From contig JAGQVE010000009.1 of NCBI GenBank assembly GCA_020438105.1, forward strand, positions 91,360 to 125,217: a stretch of DNA of 33,858 bases. The letters are read 5' to 3'. The position numbers and the translations under genes are program-made. Source of the stretch: Bacteroidales bacterium (GTDB taxonomy: Bacteria; Bacteroidota; Bacteroidia; Bacteroidales; JAADJA01). Below the pieces are notes generated by a model that was not told the DNA's origin, searched no databases, and saw only the letters and a list, made by a program, of their open reading frames with translations. Below are positions 1 through 6,153 of the stretch, piece after piece. The first letter of the stretch is position 1. Each line of letters opens with the position of its first letter.

Positions 1-600
1 GAAAAAAGCACCATTTCAGAAATGCGCACGCAGATGGAACAGCAACGTTCGAAAATGGAAAATGAAAATGATAATATGTCTCGTGCTGAGCACAGGGCAA
101 TGTTTAAAAAACATCTTGATGAAATTGAACCCTTGCTTGTTATAGCTGATGCTCATGAGGAAAGCTTAAACCAGATTCATGAAAATATTCGGAATTTTTC
201 AAAAGAAAACCGGCCTGAGAATGCTCCCGAATGTGAAGCTCCCGAAAAAATGGGTAAGCACCCAGGTTATGATGAAGAAAGAAATGTACATTTTTTATTA
301 CTCGATCCCGATAAGGAAGCCGAAATGGCATCAAACACCGCTGATGCAGGCTTTGAGATATTCCCCAATCCCGTAGTGGATAATTTTACTGTTCGTTTCG
401 ATTTAGAAAAAGAAGGCACGGTCAACATCGAATTACTGAATAAGCAAGGTGAATTGATTGATGTAATTGATAGCAGCATTAGGCAGGTTGGAAAACAATC
501 GTTGGAAGTGAATGCAAGAGGTATGAAGGTTCATGAGGTTTATTTCATACGCATTCATACGCCTAATGCTGTATTGATTGAGAAGTTCATTAAAAATTAG
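1..600 (+). CDS. C-terminal part of a T9SS-secreted protein (type A sorting domain), 5' end outside window
   Basis: The frame is open from base 1, so the gene begins upstream of the window; the ATG at 22 is probably internal. About 199 residues are visible. The first ~110 are very hydrophilic and rich in Glu, Lys, Met and His, probably helical, with no domain I recognise. The last ~83 residues match the T9SS type A C-terminal sorting domain: an opening FPNPVVDNF block, alternating beta-strand pattern, and a basic end (IEKFIKN). In Bacteroidota this domain directs export through the outer membrane by the type IX system, after which it is usually cleaved. The cargo cannot be identified from this fragment. 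The lipoprotein gene at 614 follows after 13 bp and is probably co-transcribed. Confidence 0.85.
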   Translation, partial: EKSTISEMRTQMEQQRSKMENENDNMSRAEHRAMFKKHLDEIEPLLVIADAHEESLNQIHENIRNFSKENRPENAPECEAPEKMGKHPGYDEERNVHFLLLDPDKEAEMASNTADAGFEIFPNPVVDNFTVRFDLEKEGTVNIELLNKQGELIDVIDSSIRQVGKQSLEVNARGMKVHEVYFIRIHTPNAVLIEKFIKN

Positions 601-613
601 GACTGACTTCAGA

Positions 614-1444
614 ATGAAAAGGTGTTCATGTTTGACCGTCTGGTTAGTTGTTTTGCTACTGGCAGGTTGTGCCGGGGACAACGTTTACAGGAGTTCCCGG
701 CAACAACGGCCGGTTCATATCAATGGGTTTCCTGATGACTGGGAAGCAGAAATGATTTACGATATAAAATCAGGCATACTGGCCGGAATAAGTAATGACA
801 ATCGCTACTTGTATGTAGTAATGAAAATAAGCAGTCCGGTGCTAAAGCAAAAAATACTGATGACAGGCCTCACTTTGTGGATTGACCCGTCGGGGAAAAA
901 GAAAAAAGACAAAGGACTTGTTTTTCCAATGCAACAAGCACCCGGAATGAAGCAGGCAATGCGAAATCCGGAAAACCAAAACCGGGGATTAAAAGCGGAT
1001 CGGGAATTGATAAACAGCAGGTATGAAGCCGGAATGGAGGCCATGGAGCTGATCAACATCCTCGGGGAGGGAACAACAGAAATAGCCAACAATATCAGTC
1101 CCATTGGAGTTAATGGAATGATCAGGATAACCCCGGAGGATGACCTGGTTTACGAAGTAAGTCTGCCACTAAACAGGCTGTTTCCTGAACCTGAAATTTA
1201 CCTGATAGATTCATTAAAAACATTCTCGGTTGGTTTTGAAACTGGAAAACTGGATGTGCAAATGCAGCGGCCCGGAAATGATTCAGGACATGGGATGGGT
1301 CCGGGCAATGGTCCATCAGGGATGGGCCCGGCTAACAGGCAGGGGCAGGGTACTCCTCCCAATACCGAAATCGATATGTCGGCGCTGGCCGAATCTTCAA
1401 AATATTGGTTGAAGAAAGTTATTTTATCGCCAGCAAGCAACTAA
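614..1444 (+). CDS. Lipoprotein, possibly with a DOMON/CBM9-like beta-sandwich
   Basis: Hypothetical lipoprotein of 276 residues. I chose the ATG at 614 over the in-frame ATG at 578 because it starts directly with a lipoprotein signal peptide, ending in the lipobox LAGC (Cys19); the longer form would put 12 charged residues in front of it and overlap the previous gene. The stretch after the lipobox (VHINGFPDDW, then a run ending in GLTLWIDPSGKKKKDKG) resembles the N-terminal part of DOMON/CBM9-like sandwiches seen in Bacteroidota surface proteins; this is pattern recognition, not a proven match. A Gly/Pro/Met/Gln-rich, low-complexity stretch lies near the C-terminus (about residues 217-256). 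The gene lies 13 bp after the T9SS cargo gene and ends at the terminator at 1504-1532. Confidence 0.75.
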   Translation: MKRCSCLTVWLVVLLLAGCAGDNVYRSSRQQRPVHINGFPDDWEAEMIYDIKSGILAGISNDNRYLYVVMKISSPVLKQKILMTGLTLWIDPSGKKKKDKGLVFPMQQAPGMKQAMRNPENQNRGLKADRELINSRYEAGMEAMELINILGEGTTEIANNISPIGVNGMIRITPEDDLVYEVSLPLNRLFPEPEIYLIDSLKTFSVGFETGKLDVQMQRPGNDSGHGMGPGNGPSGMGPANRQGQGTPPNTEIDMSALAESSKYWLKKVILSPASN

Positions 1445-1503
1445 ATGATAATTGCTTAAGTAAAAAGAAATAGGGTAAATTTTCTCATAACTTTGAGGAA
1501 ATG

Positions 1504-1532
1504 CCCCGGCCAAAGTGCCGGGGTTTTTTTTT
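1504..1532 (+). terminator. Rho-independent terminator
   Basis: A perfect 7-bp G+C-only stem (CCCCGGC at 1504-1510, GCCGGGG at 1517-1523) with a 6-nt loop is followed at once by nine T residues (1524-1532). It lies 60 bp after the stop of the lipoprotein gene and should end the operon that contains the T9SS cargo gene. Confidence 0.92.
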
Positions 1533-1653
1533 GTCATAAACTTGACCAGGGTAAACTGGTACATTTTATGAAAATATAATATGCTATTTTCAATAGTTTT
1601 GATCTAAAGACTTGCACAAAAAGTATTTTTTTTACCCAATTATAATATTGTCT

Positions 1654-1661
1654 TATCTTTG
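1654..1661 (+). promoter_or_regulatory. Candidate distal promoter (-7 box TATCTTTG) of the RRM gene
   Basis: TATCTTTG matches the Bacteroidota -7 consensus TAnnTTTG exactly. The expected -33 position falls in a T-run (1626-1633), so the upstream half is plausible but not sharp. Transcription from here would include the 16-bp palindrome at 1700-1715 in the leader. Confidence 0.45.
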
Positions 1662-1699
1662 CAAAAATTCAGATTTGAGAATTTGTGCAAAAAATTAAC

Positions 1700-1715
1700 T
1701 GAATCAATTGATTCA
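1700..1715. repeat. Perfect 16-bp palindrome upstream of the RRM gene
   Basis: TGAATCAA is followed directly by its reverse complement TTGATTCA, with no spacer and no mismatch. It lies between the two candidate promoters. A symmetric site without a loop is more typical of a dimeric DNA-binding protein than of an RNA hairpin, so an operator is possible. Confidence 0.4.
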
Positions 1716-1787
1716 TTTTCTAAAATGCCCACCTTTTTAAATCCTACAAATAAAAAAAGGTTGTTTAGGTTTGCTGTTTACTTGTTG

Positions 1788-1795
1788 TAATTTTG
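1788..1795 (+). promoter_or_regulatory. Candidate proximal promoter (-7 box TAATTTTG) of the RRM gene
   Basis: TAATTTTG is an exact match to TAnnTTTG. TTG/TTTG triplets lie upstream at 1761-1763 and 1770-1773, but their spacing (24 and 14 nt) is off the usual value near 19. It would give a leader of about 60 nt before the ATG at 1861. Confidence 0.45.
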
Positions 1796-1860
1796 CGAAT
1801 TCTAATTTGCTTTAACAGGTGTGCAGTGGTGCTTTAACAACCGGTAATAAAAATTGAAAA

Positions 1861-2115
1861 ATGAATATTTACGTTGGAAATTTAGATTTCAAGACAAGCG
1901 ATAGCGATCTTGAAAAAACTTTTGGAGAATTTGGATCGGTAAGTAATGTTAATATCATTACCGATAAATTCAGTGGCCGCAGCAGGGGCTTTGCTTTTGT
2001 TACCATGGATAACGATGATGAAGCTCGCAAAGCTATTGAAGAATTAAACGGAACTACTCTCGGTAGCCGCGCTATTACGGTTAACGAAGCCAGAGAACGG
2101 AAAAGCAGGTACTAA
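1861..2115 (+). CDS. RNA-binding protein with a single RRM domain
   Basis: An 84-residue protein that is essentially one RNA recognition motif. RNP2 is IYVGNL (residues 3-8) and RNP1 is RGFAFVTM (residues 42-49), with the aromatic residues that stack on RNA bases in place. A short basic tail (ARERKSRY) follows the fold. Such small RRM proteins are common in Bacteroidota and cyanobacteria, where they bind single-stranded RNA and act in post-transcriptional control; targets cannot be read from the sequence. The gene has its own long leader with two promoter-like motifs. A cold-shock protein gene follows after only 16 bp, so the two are probably co-expressed. Confidence 0.95.
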   Translation: MNIYVGNLDFKTSDSDLEKTFGEFGSVSNVNIITDKFSGRSRGFAFVTMDNDDEARKAIEELNGTTLGSRAITVNEARERKSRY

Positions 2116-2131
2116 TTAAATGCTCATTCAC

Positions 2132-2332
2132 ATGACAAAAGGAAAAATTAAATGGTACAACGAAAGCAAAGGTTATGGTTTCATCATTACTGATGAAGGC
2201 AAAGATGTTTTCGTTCATCAAAGCGGCTTTTCACGTGATTACGGTTACATTTCGGAAGACCAGAAAGTTGTTTTTACAATAAAACAGGGTGATAAGGGAT
2301 TAGTAGCTGTAGATGTAAAGCAAGATAACTAA
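2132..2332 (+). CDS. Cold-shock protein (CspA family)
   Basis: A compact cold-shock domain of 66 residues from the ATG at 2132. The ATG at 2120 would add four residues (MLIH) outside the normal family start MTKGKIKWYN, so I prefer 2132. RNP1 (KGYGFI, residues 13-18) and RNP2 (DVFVHQ, residues 25-30) are both complete. Family members bind single-stranded RNA/DNA and melt secondary structure, often at low temperature or in stationary phase. The gene follows the RRM gene by 16 bp, and its stop is followed 8 bp later by a 28-bp palindrome that probably protects or ends the transcript. Confidence 0.93.
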   Translation: MTKGKIKWYNESKGYGFIITDEGKDVFVHQSGFSRDYGYISEDQKVVFTIKQGDKGLVAVDVKQDN

Positions 2333-2340
2333 GCCATAAA

Positions 2341-2368
2341 ATTAATGTGCAGATATCTGCACATTAAT
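2341..2368 (+). terminator. Perfect 28-bp palindrome after the cold-shock gene (hairpin; possible terminator or mRNA stabiliser)
   Basis: ATTAATGTGCAGAT (2341-2354) is followed without a gap by its exact reverse complement (2355-2368). As RNA it gives a 12-bp stem with a 4-nt loop. It starts 8 bp after the stop codon, which suits a 3' end. There is no T-tract after it and the stem is AT-rich, so it is not a classical intrinsic terminator. Alternatives are a 3' stabilising hairpin or a protein-binding site. Confidence 0.5.
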
Positions 2369-2789
2369 AGCTGTCTGTCACTCCTTGTGTAAAATGAATC
2401 ATGCCGGTTTAAAGATTGGCTGCATCTTACGGGTTTGACGGAGATATACTGAATTGCTAAAAATTAAGGATATGCGGATTAATCTGGTTTCTTCCGGAAT
2501 TGATCCGTATATCTTGATTCAAAACCCAATTCATAAGCAATGAAATTATAAAACGATAGCATCTGCTAAATGAATTTTGGAATAGATTGGTTTTACAACA
2601 ATTGCATTTCAAAAATCCTCTACAGGTGAATTAGCTTTTTTTAAATATGCATACAATAAGTCTTATTCGCTATCTGATTGCGAAGGTTTATAAGCACAAT
2701 CTGATGATCTGGCTGCTAAGAATTTTATCCAATGAAGCTAAACTTTATAACGAATAAGAAAAGTTTATTAATAATCTTAAAATTTATAC
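2369..2789 (+). other. Gene-free region with a long hairpin
   Basis: About 420 bp between the 28-bp palindrome and the next gene. I find no ORF with coding character; the longest candidate starting at 2472 is 22 codons and lies inside the hairpin. The only clear structure is the hairpin at 2467-2515. I see no good TAnnTTTG motif ahead of the gene at 2790, so its promoter is unplaced. Confidence 0.5.
2467..2515 (+). ncRNA. Candidate structured RNA element: 49-nt hairpin of about 21 base pairs
   Basis: The arm 2467-2487 pairs with 2494-2515 almost throughout: 21 pairs, of which four are G-U, with one bulged A (2499) and a 6-nt loop TTTCTT (2488-2493). The pairing was checked base by base on the plus strand. 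There is no T-tract, so it is not a simple terminator. It could be part of a small RNA, a leader element of the cold-shock-domain gene at 2790, or the remnant of a miniature inverted-repeat element. Its function is unknown. Confidence 0.4.
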
Positions 2790-3242
2790 ATGGGGCGACC
2801 TAGAGAAACATTTAACAAAAAAGAAGTACGAAGCAGAAAAGAAAAAAAACGTAAAGAAAAGGAGCAGAAGCGGCAGGCCCGAAAAGAGGAGGAGACCAAA
2901 AGCAGTCTGGACGATATGATTGCTTATGTTGACAGGGATGGCAACATAACCTCCACGCCACCTGATCCTGATGATTATGAAGAAATAAACCCGGAAGACA
3001 TCGAGGTGAGTGTTCCCTCCAAAGAAGACAGAGAAGAATATGATCCGGTTCGTAAAGGACGGGTTACTTTTTTTAATGAAGAAAAGGGCTATGGATTTAT
3101 TCGTGATCTGGAAACCAACGAAAGTGTGTTTGTACATGTAAACCAAACACTTGAGCCCATTCAAAAAGACAATGTTGTAGTGTTTGAAATCGAAAAAGGA
3201 CCAAAGGGTCCAAGCGCTACTGCTGTTAAACTTGACAAATAA
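2790..3242 (+). CDS. Cold-shock-domain protein with a charged N-terminal tail
   Basis: A 150-residue protein in three parts: a Lys/Arg/Glu-rich tail (about residues 1-37, probably helical and basic), an acidic linker (about 40-85), and a C-terminal cold-shock domain (about 88-149) with RNP1 KGYGFI (99-104) and RNP2 VFVHV (113-117). The domain suggests binding to single-stranded RNA or DNA; the basic tail may add non-specific RNA or ribosome contact, which is inference. Tailed CSD proteins like this occur in Bacteroidota beside short Csp proteins. It is separated from the short csp gene by about 457 bp, so it is likely its own transcription unit. Confidence 0.9.
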   Translation: MGRPRETFNKKEVRSRKEKKRKEKEQKRQARKEEETKSSLDDMIAYVDRDGNITSTPPDPDDYEEINPEDIEVSVPSKEDREEYDPVRKGRVTFFNEEKGYGFIRDLETNESVFVHVNQTLEPIQKDNVVVFEIEKGPKGPSATAVKLDK

Positions 3243-3342
3243 CAGACTACGGAAGCCCCTGATAAAGGTAACTCTGAGTTAAATTACAATTCATTTCCTG
3301 TTTATGGATTATTGTTAGCTTTAGGGCTAAAATAATACACCT

Positions 3343-3702
3343 ATGACACCATCGGAGCTAATTAAGATATGGGTTGAGCTATTCAATAAAGGGAATGCAG
3401 AAGCCATTGCAGAGCTTTACCATCCTGATGCCATTAACCACCAGGTGGCCAATGATCCGGTAATTGGCAGGAAAAATATTTGTAAAATGTTTGCCACTGA
3501 ATTTGGCACAGCCGATATGACCTGTATCATCGAAAATATTTTCCAGGACGGCGAATGGGGCATCCTTGAATGGAAAGATCCACTCGGACTCAGAGGTTGT
3601 GGCTTTTTTCATGTGGTGGAAGGTAAAATTAAATTTCAGCGCGGCTACTGGGATAAACTCTCTTTTTTAAAAATGCATGGATTGCCGTTGCCGACAAAAT
3701 AA
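3343..3702 (+). CDS. SnoaL-like (NTF2 fold) protein
   Basis: A 119-residue single-domain protein of the SnoaL/NTF2-like superfamily. Typical signs are the opening helix pair ending in AELYHPDAINHQ, the VIGRKNICKMF block that builds the pocket, and strand pairs GEWGILEWKDP and GCGFFHVVEGKIKFQRGYWD. The superfamily includes small hydrolases, isomerases and non-catalytic ligand-binding domains, so the reaction cannot be stated. No signal peptide is visible, so it is cytoplasmic. It lies 100 bp after the cold-shock-domain gene and 198 bp before the kinase locus. The large kinase at 9741 also has an N-terminal SnoaL-like domain, which may or may not be related in function. Confidence 0.85.
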   Translation: MTPSELIKIWVELFNKGNAEAIAELYHPDAINHQVANDPVIGRKNICKMFATEFGTADMTCIIENIFQDGEWGILEWKDPLGLRGCGFFHVVEGKIKFQRGYWDKLSFLKMHGLPLPTK

Positions 3703-3723
3703 TTGATTTTTCTGTCCACGGTT

Positions 3724-3740
3724 ACTGTTATTTGAACAGT
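3724..3740 (+). terminator. Weak hairpin after the SnoaL-like gene
   Basis: ACTGTT and AACAGT form a 6-bp stem around a 5-nt loop, 21 bp after the stop codon. There is no T-run, so termination is uncertain. Confidence 0.25.
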
Positions 3741-3900
3741 TCAAGCCATTTGCTGTTTTAGATTCATATCTTTCAGAAAGACAGAACCATTGAGGAGTCG
3801 GATTTTTATTTAGGTGTAGTTGTCCTTTTTCTACTTACTAGATTTAGCTATTGAAGATGAATGAACCCGTCTTTCCTAAACTGTTGCTTTAACTGCGTTT

Positions 3901-5988
3901 ATGCTAATAAAAAACTACCAATCCAAAATCCTGACCGCAATTTGCGGCCTTTTGATCTTTCCCTTAGCGACATTCGCCCAGCAAAATCCTGATATACTGA
4001 ATCAATGGGTTAAAGACAACCTGAACAATGCAAAAGATACCAACCTGTTGTATCAAAAAGCACATGAAGCGCTGGCCGTTTCTGCTGCTCAGGATGATGA
4101 TTCAGCAGTGAACGAAGCCCGGCGAAACCTATCGCTTTACCACGAAAACTTTGGATGGATCGACTCCTCCATTTATTTTATGGAAAAGATCCGCGATTAT
4201 TATTCCCAGGTTAAAGATACCGGAGCATTGGCTGAAACCTACCTCGAAATAAGAGGCCTGTATTCATCGAAGGCTGAATATGCAAAAGCAGAAGAACAGG
4301 TTTTTGATGCATTGCGGTTGTATGAAAAAACAAGTAACAAAAAAGGTCTCGCCAATTGTTACACGGCCCTCTGTGATCTTTTATATTATGAAGACAAATA
4401 CCAGGAAAGTGTTGATTATTGTGATAAAGCCATTGCTATTCAAAAGGAAATTGATGCCAGGGTTGATCTGGCTGTTTCTTTAAGGTATAAGGCCGCCAGC
4501 CAGTTGTTTTCGGGAGCTGATCTGGAGGATGCTCTTGCAACAATTAATCAATCAATCGAAATTCTTTCCAAAATACCGGGTGAGGAAATTCAAACCATGG
4601 CAAGTATGAATGGCAGGGGCAACATTTATAAATATATGGAGCGGTATGATGATGCTTTTGCTGATTACCGGTCGAATTATGAGCAATCCCTGTCGATGGG
4701 GCTTTACCGTTATGTAATACCTTCGATAGCAAACATTGGCCATGTACTTATTTTACAGGAAAAGTATCAGGAGGCATTACCTTATACACTCGATGCCATC
4801 GATATTATGAAAGAATCCGGTGATACCAAAAACCTTTGGGAAAACTACATGCATGCGGCTGATATCTATGAGAAACTGGGTAATTTTGAAAAAGCGAATG
4901 AATACAATAAACTTTATGCTTCAGCCTATGCTGATTACCTGGAGAGTATTATCGACAGGATGGAAAGCGAAGCGCAGATCAAATACGAGTCCGCACAAAA
5001 GGATGCCATGATCCAGTCGCAGGAAACCACTATTTCCAATCAGAAAAGGGTTGAATTACTTTATATTGCTATTGCTGTAATATTGCTTGTGTCGTTGGCT
5101 GGGATGCTTCGCAGCAGATCCCGAATTCGCAAAAAACAAAAAGAGCTTGAACAATCGCGGGCGGAATTGCAACAATCACTTAATAATCTAAAATCAACTC
5201 AACAGCAATTGATCCACGCCGAAAAAATGGCCAGCCTCGGAGAGCTCACCGCCGGTATCGCCCATGAAATACAGAATCCGCTCAATTTTGTAAATAATTT
5301 TTCAGAGGTAAATGCTGAGTTGATTGCTGATTTGCAAGAAGAGCTCAAAAAAGGCAATCAGGAGGATATTCAGGTACTGATTAACGACCTTTTGGAAAAC
5401 GAACAAAAGATCGCTCATCATGGTAAACGCGCCGATGGCATCGTGAAAGGGATGCTTCAGCATAGCCGTGCCGCCTCCGGACAAAAACAACCCACCGACC
5501 TCAACGCTCTTGCCGATGAATATTTGAGGTTATCCTATCATGGTTTGCGGGCAAAGGATAAATTATTCAACGCCGATTTCAAACTTGAAACTGATCCTGA
5601 CCTTCCAAAAATGAATGTCGTTCCACAAGATATCGGAAGGGTGCTTTTAAATCTTATCAACAATGCCTTTTACGCTGTTTCGGAAAAAGCCAAAAAGAAC
5701 CCCGAAAATTACAAACCACAGGTTATTGTAACTACTCATTTTTCCCCCTTAAAGGGGGAATACAAGGGGGTGACAATCCACGTCCACGACAACGGCCCCG
5801 GCATCCCCCCGGAAATCAAAGATAAAATCTTCCAGCCCTTCTTTACCACCAAACCCACCGGCGAAGGCACCGGGCTGGGACTGAGTTTGAGTTATGATAT
5901 TGTTACCAAAGGGCATGGAGGAGAAATCGAGGTGGAGTCAGAGGATGGACAGGGAACCGAGTTTATAATTAAGTTGCCGGCAGTTTGA
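3901..5988 (+). CDS. Sensor histidine kinase 1: periplasmic TPR sensor
   Basis: A 695-residue membrane kinase. It has a signal peptide ending near TFAQQ, a TPR-type helical array (about residues 55-340; e.g. the AEYAKAEEQVFDALRLYEK and ERYDDAFADYRSNYEQSL repeats), one membrane helix (about 384-403), a coiled coil, then the kinase core. The core holds the phospho-His455 in [12 protein letters not shown], the N-box NLINNAF (from Asn584), G1 DNGPGIP (from Asp630), the F-box [10 protein letters not shown] and G2 [11 protein letters not shown]. It should autophosphorylate and pass phosphate to a receiver, most likely one of those at 25508/25879. HEIQN also carries the E-x-x-N phosphatase motif. 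It is followed by a gap of 165 bp before kinase 2, so it may be a separate transcript. An in-frame palindromic element lies at 5742-5772. The ligand is unknown. Confidence 0.92.
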   Translation: MLIKNYQSKILTAICGLLIFPLATFAQQNPDILNQWVKDNLNNAKDTNLLYQKAHEALAVSAAQDDDSAVNEARRNLSLYHENFGWIDSSIYFMEKIRDYYSQVKDTGALAETYLEIRGLYSSKAEYAKAEEQVFDALRLYEKTSNKKGLANCYTALCDLLYYEDKYQESVDYCDKAIAIQKEIDARVDLAVSLRYKAASQLFSGADLEDALATINQSIEILSKIPGEEIQTMASMNGRGNIYKYMERYDDAFADYRSNYEQSLSMGLYRYVIPSIANIGHVLILQEKYQEALPYTLDAIDIMKESGDTKNLWENYMHAADIYEKLGNFEKANEYNKLYASAYADYLESIIDRMESEAQIKYESAQKDAMIQSQETTISNQKRVELLYIAIAVILLVSLAGMLRSRSRIRKKQKELEQSRAELQQSLNNLKSTQQQLIHAEKMASLGELTAGIAHEIQNPLNFVNNFSEVNAELIADLQEELKKGNQEDIQVLINDLLENEQKIAHHGKRADGIVKGMLQHSRAASGQKQPTDLNALADEYLRLSYHGLRAKDKLFNADFKLETDPDLPKMNVVPQDIGRVLLNLINNAFYAVSEKAKKNPENYKPQVIVTTHFSPLKGEYKGVTIHVHDNGPGIPPEIKDKIFQPFFTTKPTGEGTGLGLSLSYDIVTKGHGGEIEVESEDGQGTEFIIKLPAV
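5742..5772 (+). repeat. In-frame palindromic element in kinase 1
   Basis: TTCCCCCTT-A-AAGGGGGAA is a perfect inverted repeat (5742-5760), followed by TACAAGGGGGTG. It is translated in frame as part of SPLKGEYKGV, between two strands of the ATPase domain just before the G1 box. Related elements sit at the same protein position in kinases 3, 4 and 5 and are absent from kinases 2, 6 and 7. Confidence 0.75.
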
Positions 5989-6153
5989 ATTCCACCTGGC
6001 AGATTGATTAGGCACCGATAGCAAAAGTTATTGAATTAGCACAGATTTATGACAAAGATAAAACATAAAGATACAGCTGGAAAGATCAATGGAACAGTGT
6101 TTCCAGGACATCAGTTTAATAAAAATACACGATACGAATTGAACCGGAAAAAT

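Larger units (their letters stand above)
1533..1860 (+). other. Long regulatory region upstream of the RRM gene
   Basis: About 330 bp without a convincing ORF. It is AT-rich and holds two promoter-like motifs (1654-1661, 1788-1795), a perfect 16-bp palindrome (1700-1715), and a direct repeat GCTTTAACA at 1809-1817 and 1831-1839. Transcription from the first motif would give a 5' leader of about 190 nt, and from the second about 60 nt. Confidence 0.6.

Noticed and set aside
1488..1495. Exact TAnnTTTG motif (TAACTTTG) just before the terminator at 1504
   Set aside because: No -33 partner at the right distance, and any transcript would hit the terminator at once; probably a chance match.
2662..2758. 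Inverted repeat CTTATTCG / CGAATAAG in the gap before 2790
   Set aside because: Only 8 bp per arm and 81 bp apart in AT-rich DNA; not enough to call a structure.
3839..3846. Promoter-like TAGATTTA before kinase 1
   Set aside because: Mismatch in the -7 box and a TTG only 16 nt upstream; too weak to list as a feature.
6049..6153. Longer N-terminus for kinase 2
   Set aside because: The 35 extra residues are hydrophilic and would bury a perfect lipoprotein signal; the ATG at 6154 fits better.
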